From Sebastes aleutianus (lineage: Eukaryota; Chordata; Actinopteri; Perciformes; Sebastidae), in NCBI GenBank assembly GCA_916700875.1, contig CAKAKS010000038.1, positions 17,053,826 to 17,117,825 on the forward strand: a DNA stretch of 64,000 nucleotides, read 5' to 3'. Position 1 is the stretch's first letter; each line of letters begins with the position of its first letter. Position numbers and translations under genes: made by a program. Below, piece by piece: positions 1-14,173 of this stretch. The notes beneath the pieces are model-generated. The model did not search any database. It worked only from the letters and a program-made list of their open reading frames with translations, and was not told the DNA's origin.

Positions 1-426
1 CAACCGCGGCCCACAGAAATCTGTGCGTGATTTACTTGATGGTCATCATTTTAGTCTTCCTTTGATTTACTCTTTCAACTGTGCTTATCTCTTTATGTCT
101 TGTATGTGTAACTAAGCTGCAGTGCCGCATCTCAAATCACCGCCATTCAAATTGGCCGACCGACCGACCACCCACATTATGCCTCTTCTTTCTCCTATTG
201 GACACGGACCCACTGCCTCGTACAGTGGCCCCCATCAACGCCCAGAAACAGGCTCTTCTTCTGAACTTCATGTTCTTATTCATGTTTTGATGCGTAGTAG
301 AATGAACAAGATGCACTCCACTAATTTTGCAAATTTATCCTTTTCAATACCATTTCCTTGTCACCCACAAAAACACTTTTAAGATGTCAAAGAATGCTTT
401 TAACACAATGATTTTAATTCTATTAA

Positions 427-500
427 ACCAGTGGTTCTCAAACTTTTTTCAATAATGTACCCTTTTGAAATATTATTCCAGCCAAGTACAACCTGACCAG
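427..500. repeat. hAT-type terminal fragment
   Basis: CCAGTGGTTCTCAAACTTTT is the typical end of a hAT element; the other end was not found. Confidence 0.4.
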
Positions 501-587
501 CGCAAAACATAACTGAACAAACGTCATTTTGAACGTGATTGCGTTTGTTGTGGCCATTGACAGTTTATGTTAGTTAACGATTGTTCA

Positions 588-1123
588 GTAGGCAACGCCC
601 AGGTCTGAAAAGTGAAGCCAATAAGGAAGGGCCTTAAATGTGCATTCTCTCTAATAGCCAGCAGGGGGCGACTCCTCTGGTTGCAAAAAGAAGTCTGATT
701 GTATAAAAGTCTATGAGAAAATGACCCTACTTCTCACTTGATTTATTACCTCAGTAAACATTGTAAACATGAGTTTATGGTCTCAATCTCTAGTTTCAAG
801 TCTTCTTCAATACAGCATGATGTTCATTTAGTAAATTATGGTCCCATTTAGAGTCAAATTGACCATAAAGCAGGGTATGTTTAGGGTGTGGCTACTTGTG
901 ATTGACAGGTCACTACCACGACGTTGTCCGGTCTAGGAAGTGTCCACATTTTAGTCTTTGAATATTTACGGTTGTACTTAGCTCCACCCTCTTGTGTCAC
1001 TTCTGGTTGCAAAAAAACGAGATGGCGACGGCCAAAATGCCGACATCGAGGCTTCAAAACCGCAGTCCACAAACCAATGGGTGACGTCACGGTGACTGTC
1101 CACTTCTTTTATACAGTCTTTAG
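588..1123 (+). repeat. interspersed repeat family A, copy 1
   Basis: About 535 bp starting near GTCTGAAAAGTGAAGCCAAT and ending near TATACAGTCTTTAG, shared with copies at 14.2 kb and 17.7 kb. It contains CCAGCAGGGGGCG (658-670) and TGACGTCA (1082-1089). No clear terminal inverted repeat; class not assigned. Confidence 0.85.
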
Positions 1124-2199
1124 TAAAATAGCTTGAAGCATTGATGTGAGATTAAAAGATATAGGGATCCATTTTAAATGTTTGTCTTTATTTTGTTATT
1201 GTGCAGCATTACAGTGAGAGGCAGAAGTTGATGTGCGTCATAAAACACAATTGGTTAAAACAGGCAGGTCAGGGAGGTGGATCTGACGGCACAGAGTATT
1301 GTTGGGTGTATAATGGGAGTGGTGTAAATAGAGTTTCTTTCGTTGCTCTGTGTCCACTGTATGTAGTGTCCTACAGTTGGTTGAGGCCAACACTTAGATA
1401 TTCACTCTGGGAAACAGGAAGCCATTACATCACCTCTACAACTGTGTGTGGGTGTGTGTGCCGATCCGTAAATTTATTTGTCCAAGTAGGGTTGATGGTG
1501 TGAGGTTGTGTGTGTGTCCCTCCCCCTCCCTATGCGTCATTCATGGATATGTCATCCTTACTACTCATCTATAGTTTGCATTTCAGCAGTTCTCTGATCT
1601 GCCACAGACCTGCAACTACTAAAGAATTCGCTTTGAGAAAGGAAGAATTGTTTTTATTGAAACAAACTGCTGCCAGTATCACTATAAAACTCAGCCTTTG
1701 ATGCTTTGCCATACACCTTAGGGAGTCAGCTAATGTGTGTCTATTGACTCAGTCCCCCTCTTTCCTCCGTCTCTCTCACAAACACATGCACACAAACACA
1801 CAGCTGCTGTAGTGGACTTTGGACTGACGTCCTTTGGGGAAAGCAGGGAGTTTCCTTCCTGGGTGAACTGTGTCATTCAGTGGGCTGCTGCTGCTCCTGT
1901 GGTCAGAGAGAGGTGGAGAATGAAAACATCAAGGCAAACTTTTCACCTTCAGAGTGAGCACACATTCATGATGTTCAGCAAAATCAGCCTCCCATCTGCT
2001 TTATACTGACACACGTAGTCCTCGTCTTTCCCTATAGGTTTATTTCGCCCATAAAAACAGCTGTAACACAGATGATGAGGATGAATCAGTGGGCATAATT
2101 AATCAAACAATCATCAAAAATAAACGGTACTAATTTGTGGAAGAAGTACTCAGATCTTTTATTTAAGTAGGAGTACCCAACAACAGCAAAAAAAAACTA

Positions 2200-2570
2200 T
2201 AGTCAATGTATTCTCATACCTTTCGAATTATTAATTCTTCCTTTTTTGTTCATTTTCCTACGAATGTCCAGCAACACGCTTGTTAAATGCTTACAGTCTT
2301 TTCAAAATAAACTTCCGTCTTCACAGGAAACAACTTCCTTATGTTTAGGCAACAAAAAGGTTTAGGCAAGAAAACTACTTATAGGCCTAGGAAAAGATCA
2401 ATTGGTTAGAATTAGGCAAGAAAACTACTTACTTAGGTTTAGGAAAAGATCGTGGTTTGGCTTAAGATAACCCCGGAAGTGGTGTAACTTAATAAATACG
2501 TAAGTGATGACTTACAGTGCATTACTTTTCGTAGATATGGCTACAAACGGCACATGAGAACAGCCTGCTC
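2200..2570 (+). repeat. repeat family F, copy 1
   Basis: Contains TTTCCTACGAATGTCCA, TTTAGGCAACAAAAAGG and GATCGTGGTTTGGCTTAAGA, shared with 52.3 kb. Ends are not defined. Confidence 0.7.
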
Positions 2571-4999
2571 TATTACAAGTAAAGTGCTGCATTCAAACTC
2601 TGATTAAGTAAAAGTACAGACGTATTAACAGAAAAATGTACTTAAAGCCTTAAAGTACTTGTTCTGCAGAAAAATGACCCCTCTGACTGATATATTATTA
2701 TATATGACATTATTAGTTCGTTAATACTGATGCATCAGTGTGCTGTTGTATCTGCTTGAGGTTGGTCTAGTTTTATCTACTTTAGATACAGTTCTCCAAA
2801 AGGTCACAAGGAGGAAAATCTGATGCGTCATGAGATGATTAATATTGCAGGAAAGAAAGAACAACTGCAGCATGACTATCCCTCTGAAATGTGGTGGAGT
2901 TGAAGTATAAAGTAGCCGAAAATACTCAAGTAAAGTACCTCAAAATATACTTAAATAAAAGTTACTTTCCACCACTGTCATGCAGTTACTTACTTAATAT
3001 TACTGCATTGTATGTTGTGCATTTGAGTTACTAATTGTGAGAACAAGCACTGAAATTAAATGCACTGCAGCACTGTTCATTTTTATTGTGCAGGCAAATT
3101 TGTTTCAGAAAAATCTGACAATAAAACACAATAGAGCTGAAACAATTAGCTGTTCAATTTATTAGTATCAGCAGAAAATCAACGTGCCACAATTATGACA
3201 GTCGATCAATCATTTTAGTTAATTAATCAAGCAAAAATACCACAGTTAAGGCTTCTCAAATGTGAGGATATGCAGCTTTTCTGTGTTTTATATAATTGTT
3301 AATTGAAAATATTTTGGTTTCAAACACAAGACATTTTAAGAACTCATCTTGAGCTCACAGAACTTCTTTTTAACATTTCTTAATCTAAACAGTTAATATA
3401 ATAATTTACAGATTATTGAATGAAAATAAATGCTAGTTGCAGCCTTAAAGCAAAATCCAGTCATACAGTATCTGATTCAGCTTGATACCACTTTCCAAGA
3501 TGTATACAACTAGAATAAAATAAATGCATTTATTTAAATGCACAGTAATTGATTTAAGCTGAGTCATTCTTCCTCTAGATTGTAATCTTTTACATCTTTG
3601 CTGTGGGGCTGCTGTTATATTGTTATTGTGGACGTTGACAGGCTCTGACTGTGTGACAGGGCCCTCTTGTGGTGCCACTTTGCAAACAGAAGTCATGAGA
3701 TGATGAACGGAAGAGGGACGAAAATATTGTGGATCTCGCATCCTTTTCTCCTTTCGGTGTTCCCTACACTTTCATGCTTACAAATGAAAAGATGTTTCAG
3801 AGGGAAACACAAATAGGAAGAGATGGAGGAGCCTTTTTCTGCCTTTGATGATAATGTGATAACCATTATAGTGACTTTACAGTTGTAGGTCAAAGGTCAG
3901 CTTTTTGTAGCCTCAGTGAAGAAGTTCAGTGAAGCCTTAATTCAGCTAAAAGATGGTTTGTGTAACAACTCGCATGTTTCAAGGTCTCAGATGTCTGTAG
4001 TGGAGCTGAATCAGGTTGGCTCGCACTTTGCTTACTAAGTCATTCATCTGTCCGTCCATTAGAGGCCGAGAGGGACGCCAATCGGCTGCTGTTTAAGTGT
4101 ATAACCTCCTCACAGAGGATGGAGGGAGAGATCCAATTTCACTGTGACTAGAGGAAAGAAAAAGGCCACTGACTCTGCACTGGAACTCTCACCCGCTTCC
4201 TCCCAACTTACTTGCATTTGTGCATCTTTGTGTAAATACGTGTGTGTGTGTGCGTGTGCTGTGGTCACCGCTGTGAAGTGTTTAATAGTTAATAAGAGCC
4301 TTGTTTACTTGGCAGGGCTGCTGCCCACACAGCAGATGCTGCTCAAATGCTGAGATACAACTTACAGAAATACAGGAAATAGATACAAAACATAGTTTGG
4401 ATATTTTAACAGTGTCAACACACCAGTCTACCACACTTGTTTGAGAACAATTTAGAGGAATATTCTTGTTGTTTTAAATCTAAGAGGGCAAAAATGTTAT
4501 ATAGATCGCTAGAAAGATGTGTTTTTTAACATTTTAACCGAATGAAAGATGACTTTTCGCAACTCAGCCTCGTCATTTTAGTTAAAGTTAAACCCACCAA
4601 GAAAGCACCACATGTACTGCACCGCTTTTCACCAGGATCGCCTCATTTTTCTACCAACACACAAAGTAGTCACAAAGGAAATGAATCCCCCTCATCAATT
4701 GGCCTCTTTATCAAAATGTCTCCCACGGGGATCTCCTCCAGAGAGATAGCACATTGCAGCTGTCTGGCTCACTATTCACTGCCATTAATCATCACACACA
4801 CACAAAACACACACATACATGCATACTCAGTTACACATAATGCTGTTGTTCAAAAATCTGAAGTTTCATTGCATATTTCTTTTTTTGTTTACCATGTTTC
4901 AGCCCATTTTGTATACATACATAAAGCACATTTTTATGTGTTTTAAGCAGCAATGGGTTGACTGGAATGTATTCATTTATTTTACTATGCCATGAAAAT

Positions 5000-5300
5000 A
5001 GTGCTGCCACTAACGATTATTATCATTGTAGATTAATCTGTAGATTATTTTCTCGATTAATCGATCAGTTGTTTGGTTTATAAAATGTCATAAAATGGTA
5101 GAAAATGTCGATCAGTGTTTCCAAAAGCCCGAGATGACGTCCTCAAATGTCTTGTTTTGTCCACAACTCAAAGATATTCAGTTTACTGTCATAGAGGAGT
5201 AAAGAAACAAGAAAAAAATCACATTTAAGAAACTGGAATCAGAGAATTATGACTTTTCTTTCTTTCAAAAATTACTCAAACTGATCAATCATCAAAAAAG
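5000..5300 (+). repeat. interspersed AT-rich MITE-like repeat, copy 1
   Basis: GTGCTGCCACTAACGATTAT, ATTAATCGATCAGTTGTTTG, ACTCAAAGATATTCAGTTTA and TCATAGAGGAGTAAAGAAAC are shared in reverse with 53.7-54.0 kb. A related, more diverged copy may be at about 3130-3450. Confidence 0.75.
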
Positions 5301-5386
5301 TGACTTGTAGTCAAATGTACATATTGTACTGTGTAGTTTGTATACATTAAAAAAATAATAAAAAAAACATGTTTGTATTGTGATAA

Positions 5387-5558
5387 GGTCGTATTTAGAA
5401 GGTAACCAACAATTTGTCAAACTCTCGCAGTGGTTAAGGTTAGGCATGAACCTCGAATAGTTAAGGTTAGGGTAGGTCGTCAGGCAGCGAGTCTCATGAG
5501 AGTTGTTGCACGTTTTTGCACATTTTCACAATTTGCGGGTTACCTTCTAGACACGACC
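5387..5558 (+). mobile_element. MULE-like MITE, copy 1
   Basis: GGTCGTATTTAGAAGGTAAC at the left and GTTACCTTCTAGACACGACC at the right are imperfect inverted repeats around 130 bp containing CTCTCGCAGTGGTTAAGGTT. The same unit recurs at 23.4 kb. No clear target duplication here. Confidence 0.75.
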
Positions 5559-6297
5559 TGGTAGGTGTAATGTTTATGAGCTCTGGCTTAAACTTACACC
5601 TTTTCAGCCAAATCTGTCTTTAACATATAATTTGACAGTATTTTGTAGCTGTTTAAGCTTTTAATTCATTAATTTTCTTATAACTTAAAGACCAACATAA
5701 AGATCAGTTCAATAGTAAAAGTACTAAAACACATTAAACCACCAGTGAGGTCATGTAAGGATAAGGTGAGAGGCATACTAGCCTCATGGCACCCTGTGTG
5801 TTTGTTTAAGAGAGATGATGCATGAATGGGTGTTTTAAATATGAGGGTGATAATGTGACCTCGACAAAACAATCAGCTCTTACTGACAGGTGAGCGAGCT
5901 CACATCAGGGGAGAGGATGTTAGAGAGAGAGGCGAATAAACAAATAAAATGTGAGGAACAAAAGCACACAGACGGACAGCATGAGATGCTAATGGACAGG
6001 CAGGTGTAGAGTTTGTCTGTGAGACCACTAACTGCTGTAATTTCTTTTAATCACAATATCTGTTATGAGTAATGATAATGGATGTCTTGTTTATCAAAGT
6101 ATCTATTCTACATGTGCTAATATTTTAAGAGGTGTTTGACTGTGCATATCTGACACAGCTGCAGTAAAAAAATAAAAGGTTTACAGCGAACTAACAGCGG
6201 ATGAGTTTCTGCTGCTGCTTTTGAAATTTTGATTGAAACACTGAACTTTTCATGATAAATAATGTCTCCGCTGTTTAAATTTGTTGCAGAAACATTT

Positions 6298-6480
6298 TCA
6301 GAATCAGAATAAGGTTTATTGCAAAGTAGGTTATTCACTTAAAAGGAATTTCTTTTGTTGTTTGGTGCTTATAATAAACATATCAAGAGGAAATAAAAAA
6401 ATAGAGGCAAAGTACCGTAAAGAACATAAATATAGAATAGAAAAATTACAATGAAAATATGAAAAAACAAAACAAACATT
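6298..6480 (-). repeat. LINE 3'-end fragment with (CAGAAT)n tail
   Basis: TCAGAATCAGAATAAGGTTT then ATTGCAAAGTAGGTTATTCA resembles the widespread fish LINE tail with CAGAAT units. Minus orientation, right edge uncertain. Confidence 0.5.
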
Positions 6481-7259
6481 TCCTTCTGGTGGTAGCTAAT
6501 TTATTTAAAGTTAGATTGATGAGGGAGACTAAATTGCCTACTTTTATATTATGAATTTATCAGGATGTTTCACACAGTAATTGTTAGATTTCCTTTATTT
6601 TAAGTGATTAGAAGTTGAAAAGCAGAATAAAAATTATGCATGTGGGATATTTATACTTTAATTTAATGTTGTCTAAATACTTCGTTTGGTATATCTTTAC
6701 GAATCTTCCTCTATCCACTTCCCTTTTGTCAGTACCTCTCTATAGTTATTGCTCTGTCCGTACTGAAACATGGCGTGTCAAAAGAAGAGTATCGACCACA
6801 AAGTGCTGCAGCATCATTAGACACCACCTTTGACTTTTTAACACACATTTGACTGCTAACAAGCACCTTTTCTCTGACTAATGACCTTAATAAGTGTGAG
6901 AATACAGTGATGAAAGGCAACACATTGATTTCTGCTATAATGATGGCATCTACACCTCTGTGTGTTGTTAGCTGCTCAAGTGTGTGTCTAAGTGTGTGTC
7001 CACAGGGAGGAAAGATGTTATTATCCAAGATTTCAATTGTATGTGAGACGAAACACACACATAATGTGTAAAAGTATATACAATAGGCTATAGAAAAGAA
7101 AGATGACTCAAAATGTGGATATTTTTCCTTTCAGTAAAAGTCTTGTGTCTCAGGTTCCCTTCAACTTTGCTCATCAAATAAAAAGGAAAATCACATAAGT
7201 CACTAAGACCTAAAATAGTGCAAATTAAAATACAGGGCTTAAATATATACATAGATAAA

Positions 7260-7700
7260 TTAGGGCTGTCAAAGTTAACGTGATAATAATGCGTTAACGC
7301 AAATTCCTTTAAACGCCACTAATTTCTTTAACACATTAACGCACCGTGTGAGTTTTAGGTTGTAGCGGGCTCAGTTTTAAAGCTAGAGTGAAGATACTAG
7401 CATCATATGAAACTACAAAACCTAATGACTCCATTCATACCAACCATGTCATACTAGCTTGTCGCAAAGAAGGCTAAATAACACTCAAAAACAATGCCAA
7501 ATTTTGGCGAGGAAAAACTGGCATGGTCATTTTCAAAGGGGTCCCTTGACCTCTGACCTCTAGATATGTGAATGAAAATGGGTTCTATGGCTACCCACAA
7601 GTCTCCCCTTTACAGACATGCCCACTTTATGATAATCAAATGCAGTTTGGGGCAAGCCATAGTCAAGTCAGCACACTGACACACTGACAGCTGTTGTTAA
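7260..7700 (+). repeat. hAT-like non-autonomous repeat family B, copy 1 (truncated)
   Basis: Begins TAGGGCTGTCAAAGTTAACG and follows the 33.7-kb copy through GGGGTCCCTTGACCTCTGAC and CACACTGACAGCTGTTGTT, then the match ends. The TAGGGCTGTCA end is hAT-like. Confidence 0.8.
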
Positions 7701-8064
7701 GTGGAGGTGGAGGGTGTTGTCCTGGCACCAAGATCTCTCTGTACGCCATCTCGTCGTGATCATCAACTTAATGATGGTGTTGGGGTTGTGTGTGGCCAAG
7801 TCTCGACAAGAAACTGAATAAAGCAAAACATGAAAGACAACAAGTATTCCTTTAATTTGTGAGCTGTAGAAGCACTGGTAGGCAGATTTTTGAACTGTGG
7901 ACAGAGCCAGGCAAGCTGTCCCCCCCTTACTTCCAGCACACTAACCAAACTAATTGTATTTCCCCAAATGTCAAACTTTCTTCCTTTCCTTCTTTCTTTA
8001 TTTGTCTTTTTGAACGGTTTCTTTTACCAACTTTCCAGTTTTCTTTTAGGCCTACTCTATGTCA

Positions 8065-8335
8065 TCTCTGCCAGTGGTTCCCCAAACTGTTTCATGTCAA
8101 GAACCCTAAACTGACACAAATTAGACCACAGACCTCCATCAGATAGGATTTTTGCTTTTGGTTGTTGTTGATGTTTTATTGCAGAGTGTATGAAACCCAT
8201 GACTAAAATAGTCATACATTCTGTCATTGTGTTACTTATGGATGTAATTATAATGAAAGTAAAAGATTCCACTTTTTGCTGGGGACCCCCTGGAACCTCA
8301 CTTTGTAAAACACTGCTCTAGGCTACCTCTCTCAG
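8065..8335. repeat. hAT-like MITE remnant
   Basis: CCAGTGGTTCCCCAAACTGT at the left and GTAAAACACTGCTCTAGG at the right are weakly inverted ends around GGGGACCCCCTGGAACCTCA. Confidence 0.5.
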
Positions 8336-9570
8336 TTTCAGTTTCTGTCTTGGTTATGCCTCACTTTCTTTCTGTGTCACTCTCCCATTGCTTTGGTAAC
8401 TAACAGGAAACAAGGAGAGTAATCCCCCACATTTACCCATGTCGTAAGAGTGAATGTTGAGTGGCATTACGAGGCTTTCTCCCTCTCTTTCTCCCTCTCT
8501 TTCTCTTTCTTTGACTCCAGTTGGGACACTGGGAGTGATGCCAGCCCATGTGTGGCGTGTTGTTTTTGTCCTGAGTTCAAGGGCATTCCTCCACCGGTCT
8601 CCTGGCACCGACTACAGCGACATGCCCAGCAGTCGGAAGAAATGCACATTTTCACGCTGCGTGCTCACCGCTTGAGCCAGCGCACACACGCGCGCACAAA
8701 GTGCTGTGCTTGCGTTATGAAACAGGAAATTATCGCTCTACTTCATGCTTTTTGACAGATGTCACAGCTGATTAAGAGCTCAGCCACATTGCATTAAAGG
8801 TGGAGCGATGAAATCCTCCACACACTCGCTAACAGAAGTGCTAATTGGTCCTACAGCATCCCCTTTTCTTACAAGCAAGCAGGTCCTTTTTGTTAACCTT
8901 TCTTACTGCAAAGGAACTAATTAAGCAAGCCACCCGTGTGACCCTTGACCTTCAGTGACCAACAATGTCTCATCATGTGCTTAGCGAGTTCGGCGTCCTG
9001 TCAGGAGCTGACAGAGGGAGTGCTGGCTACAGCTTGGAGTCAGGAGGTGAAAGCAGAGCAGGGTGGAGAGACAGTAGGGGAGAAAGAAGTGCCTCCTTGC
9101 TGTGAGCCCCAGAGGGTGAATTGATTTTAGAATTGGTTGTCTTTGTCAGAGCTCACACGGTAAGAATCTATTGATTGATTGCATAATCGCTCTTCATCTC
9201 CTCCTCCTCCTCCTCTCCCTCCTCTTTCATTCTTCAGCTACTCTCTCCTTCATTCCTCTGCTGTCCTCCGTCGTCCTTCCATTCCTCTACAGGGGTCTCT
9301 ACACTGCTTTCTATATTCTCCCCTCCCTCCCCTCTCCTCCTCTTTCTGCCAACCCAACCCTACTCTGTACACACACACACACAGACACACACTGATACAC
9401 ACCGTGTTCTCAGGTTCGGCCACTTTGCCTAAGTCATCAGTATAGGAGGTGAAATACAACCTCTCCTGTCTTACTCTCACTCCTTGACCGAAGAAATGTT
9501 TCCAAAAAAACGCAGGAACAGGAAATAAGCAATGAATAATACAAACTCCTGTTTGACAGCAAAGCAGTTA

Positions 9571-9572
<2 letters not shown>

Positions 9573-9615
<43 letters not shown>

Positions 9616-9617
9616 TG

Positions 9618-9667
<50 letters not shown>

Positions 9668-9671
9668 TGTG

Positions 9672-9702
<31 letters not shown>

Positions 9703-9714
9703 CTGTGTCTGTGT
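9573..9714. repeat. (GT)n microsatellite
   Basis: About 142 bp of GT with a few CT and GC interruptions. The open frames across it are artefacts. Confidence 0.98.
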
Positions 9715-11487
9715 ATTAAGAAACATCTGGAGCTCAGGATTGTGATGGATGACCAGCTCGTCATATCCCCTCCAACCGGAACATAAAGAGGCGTGGCCAC
9801 ACACCATCTGGAGTCTTTGAACAGACAAAAGTGGGACTCAAAACACTTAAAATGTTACATACACACACTATCAGGCTTTTCTGAGATATGTAGTAGATTT
9901 GGCGGTTAATAATGGTTAATAATACCTGAAAATTGCTCCGTGTGATTGTGTGAGTTTGATACTGTGAGTTAATGATGTGAGTGTAACAGGGTCCTCTCAC
10001 ATGACCGACTGAAGTGGCAGACTGCTGACTGCTCTATACTGTATGTTATTCTGTCATGGTGGAAAAAGCTCCCAGTCTGGAGGTCATGATGGTCACAACA
10101 CGAGCAAGGGAACACATGTAGAGATCTGTTTTCTGTACAAACATGCACAGCATTTATTTTACATGAGTACATTTTGTTATCCAGGTGGGATGACATGGTT
10201 GAATCTGTGTCATGTTCATGTAGAATAAAAGAAGAAATGGGACGATATTATAGCTGTAGATGTGCCTCTTGATTACATTTTCTTTTGTAAACGTGCAGAA
10301 ATTAAAAAAACGGAGAGAGAGCAGACTTGAACGAGATGTAGACAATGTTTAGATGAATGAATGGTGGATAACATTTGACAAAAGTATCTCAAATTGGCAA
10401 AGAATGAAATTTAAACAACTTTTAAGTACCTTCCTTCTGTTAAAAAGTCTTAATACCAATTATCTTCTCCCCGAGGTGTCAGCCTGAGCATCCCTGCAGA
10501 ACACTGTTGGTTTTTCACTGTGATACTGTAGCAACACTATTGCTCTGTGGGGAGTAGAGTAGGTGTTTAATCTCTGTCCTTCTTGTGGACAACAAGGGAA
10601 ATTGGTGCAATCCACTAACAGACTGAAAGATGTAACGATCCAGCGTCAGAAAACATGATGTCAGAGCACTTCAAAATATTCCTTTAGGAGACAATTTAAC
10701 AGCAGAGTCGACCTGTCTAACCTGATGCTGTCACACCTATACAGCGAAGTATCTGAGATACAAAGGCAATCTCCAAGTTGCCCGCGGGTGCCTTCGATCT
10801 CCCTCGCTCCTCCCGTCTCCCGGGAGCGATGACAGATTGACGTTCGCCCGATGCTCCACTCATTATGGGCCGGCAGCCATATATATCTCCTAATGATTCA
10901 GAGCCACGCTGAGAGTGGATGGCACCACTGAGAAGCTTATAATGGGCCTCTGGGGACACCGTAGTTCCAGGCACCTCCTGCTAACTCCTCTCTTTATCCA
11001 CTTAGCCAGATAGAAGTTTATATATCTTCACTCTGCTGCCTCGGGGCCAACACTAGAGATATGTGTGGGAGAGCAGGACTGGATGTGTCATTGTTTTCCA
11101 GGAGTTTCAAGCTTTCCTCATTGTAAATATGGTAGCTTACTGTAAAGTGCAGGAGTGATTATCCACAGTTAAAATGACAACGTGCTCCAATGAGTCACGC
11201 AGATTTGACGCATTTCTTTCGACCTCCTCGAGCGTCGGAGTGCAACAGCAAGGAGACAACAGCCAAACTGAAAACATTATGGCTCTAAAGTAGTAGATGA
11301 GTCTCGGTAAAGAGCGAGATGCCCACTCCTGTGATTCAGTGAGACTTCCTAACCTAAATCTCTTTATCCCTTTCTCAGTCAGAAGAAAGTTTGAGAGTTG
11401 TCTTTGATGGATTGAATGTGACATGTTTTGAAACTGCCCTCTTTTTCTTCATCATGTACCTTGCTGCATGAGGACAGGCCGACAGCC

Positions 11488-12634
11488 TTAAAGGAATAGC
11501 TTGACATTTGGGAAATCCGCTTTCTTACTTTCTTGCTGAGAGTTAGATGAGAAGATCAATACCACTGTGGTTAGTCTTCTGTTATTCTTCACTGATTTCT
11601 ATTAATAACCACAGCTGAGGGATGGACGGGAGACTGACTTATGTGTTGAGCCGAAATTGGGAGTAACAACAATCATGTTGCTTTGTCGTCTGCTTTTTTA
11701 TTAACGCAACAGACTTCAGCACGACAACGTTCTTCTTCTCTGTCTTTGTTAAGTGGACAGATACAGAAGCTGCACAGGCAGACAAGAGAAACTAAAAGGA
11801 GGAAACCCTTCACTATAAAGGAATTAAACTTAGTTAAATACTCAATATAGTTCCTCACTATATCCTAGCAAGTCAAATCACTTCCAAAAAAATAACTTGT
11901 TACTAGAAAATAGTTGCCTACAACCGCTCAAGTCTGTACTGTAGGCCTAAATATAAAGCTACCGCCAGCAGCCGGTTAGCTTAGCTTAGCATAAAGACAA
12001 GGGGAAACAGCTAGCCTGTCTCTGTCTGCGGGAAACAAAATTCACTAAAGCTCACTACTCAACACGTTATATCCTTTTCCACTAAACCCTTCTTCACCAT
12101 GGACCCGTTTTTGTCTTTTTTAGGGGGGGCAGGGTTTTTTTAGGGGGAGATAGCAGGTCAACAGTAGATGTCACTTAGAAGTGGTGTACATCATCTGAAA
12201 GCTGAGAACATGAAGATTAATTTGAGTCAGTCTTTGTATGTGATTATCATAAAGTGGGCATGTCTGTAAAGGGGAGACTCGTTAGTACCAATAAAACCCA
12301 TTTTCATTCATATAGCTTGAGGTCAGAGGTCAAGGAACCCCTTTGAAAAAGGCAATGCCAGTTTTTCCTCGCCAAACTTTAGCCCAACTTTTTGGTACCA
12401 ACGGATTCTTCAGTTTCAGGTTAGGGCACCGGCATCCTCAAGGAGTGGAAGAGATTAATCAATGAAAATAAAAAAGCCAAAGAGTAAAAATGACAGGCAA
12501 GCTGTTTCCAGTCTATGTGTTAAGATAAGCAAAGCAAACCGTCTCCTGGCTTGAGTGGACGTCATGATGTAAAGGCCAAACATAAAAAGTTTTTGCAAAT
12601 ATGGAAACACACTCAATGTTGAACTATCCTTTTG
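11488..12634. repeat. TTAA-flanked repeat family C, copy 1, with nested insert
   Basis: Left end TTAAAGGAATAGCTTGACAT; the internal part has TTAGCTTAGCTTAGCATAAAG. A right-end match (GTTGAACTATCCTTTTGA) appears near 12617. The family B fragment at 12225-12405 interrupts it. Boundaries are approximate. Confidence 0.6.
12225..12405 (-). repeat. repeat family B, internal fragment
   Basis: Inverted internal piece (GATTATCATAAAGTGGGCAT, GAGGTCAGAGGTCAAGGAAC, GTTTTTCCTCGCCAAAC) apparently nested in the TTAA repeat that starts at 11488. Confidence 0.75.
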
Positions 12635-14173
12635 ACCTCCAGTAATCTGTGGCTCAGTGACAAGGATCATTACTTACACCAATGCAAGCACAGTGTTATT
12701 CACATATTCTCATTTCAGCATGGAGGTTCCTGTCTGACTAAGACCCACCCAGCCACCTGGAGCTGTTGTCGTCAATGAGATCACTGGGGGGGCCAGAGGA
12801 CTGCTGACATTAAGCACTTTTATTAACTCACTGCAGTGTACATGAGGAAGGCTACAGCCCCTACCACAATGCCAATGATAGAAAATGAACATAGATGCTG
12901 GAGGTTGAATTGGTGTTGGTTTGAAAGGCAATAAGGGAGAGAGAGAGAAATTCAGTGTGTCATCAAGTCTGCCATTGATTAGAAGCTACTGTACGGTTCA
13001 GGCAACGTGCCAAAGGCTGCATCTCATCCCAGTCTAATAAAAGTCTGTCGGGCCAAGTGAACAGCAACTTTCTATTGAAGCTGCTGCTATAAAACATGCT
13101 TATGTAACCAAACGTTCCAGAAACATGACATAGAGCCGATCTCCTGACGCCACATCCAAGCCGGCCAGAAGTGACTTGATTCAGTCTCTCATTGAGGTCT
13201 TTCTGGCAAAGTGAAACATGTTCATGAGGTTTACGATCCATCTAGATAAACGAGTATCCTCCACAGCTCTTACTATTAAAACTGGAACTTTTCATGAATC
13301 AAACAACAATGACTTTAAGACTGGAAGTTTATTCTTGACCCAGAATAGCTACTAAATCAACATTGTGTTGAGATTATTTAGTCTAACTATTCCTTTGTTA
13401 GCATTTTAAATAAACCACAGCTCCCATGAAGATTCATTGATGCAGCTGCAAGTGTAGTTTCACTCACTTCTAATGTCGTCTTCCCAATTTTTTACTGTAA
13501 TCTGTCAAAGAAAACGTCTACATCGTCGGCCTTGGACTTGTGAGAAATGGTGTTTACCAAAGGCTGTCAAAAACAGAAATGTTAAAGGATAAATCTGATG
13601 ATATTCTATATTTTTGTTATTGTCAATGAATCCTGTGAAACGACTAAAGTATTATTCTGAGTCAGTCCCACATACACCATCCTGCTGCTAGGACTACTCG
13701 CTAGCACATAGCAATTGATCACAACAAATGTTCCATTTACTCCTGTTTGTGTAACGTTGGCTAAAAGCTACAGTGTCCATCTGTTTCAGGAAAGTACTTA
13801 GCCTCTTTAGAAAAATCTGTTTTATAGATTTACGTCTTCAGTAGGAACAAGTGGGCTGAGAGCCACAGTCATGGTACGGAAGTCAGAAAGTATTACAAGA
13901 TAGACTAACACATTGATGTTTTTTGGTCTTTTCATGGGATTTGTTGACAGTAAGAAAAATATGTTATAATGCCAGACTTATCCTTTAACACAGTTACAGG
14001 ACACCACAGTGAATTTGTTGGCATTCTTACTTCTGGATCTGAAGATCCAGTTTCACTTAAGCTCTCTATAAGCAACTCTACCTGTTCTGCTGTTGCTATA
14101 TATATCAATATAAAATTAGACACCTCTTACATCTATCACCGTTTTCGTCTTACCTATGTCTCTTCTACCCAGG

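Noticed and set aside
9532..9828. Open frames of Cys-Val or Thr-His repeats
   Set aside because: They are translations of the (GT)n microsatellite on both strands.
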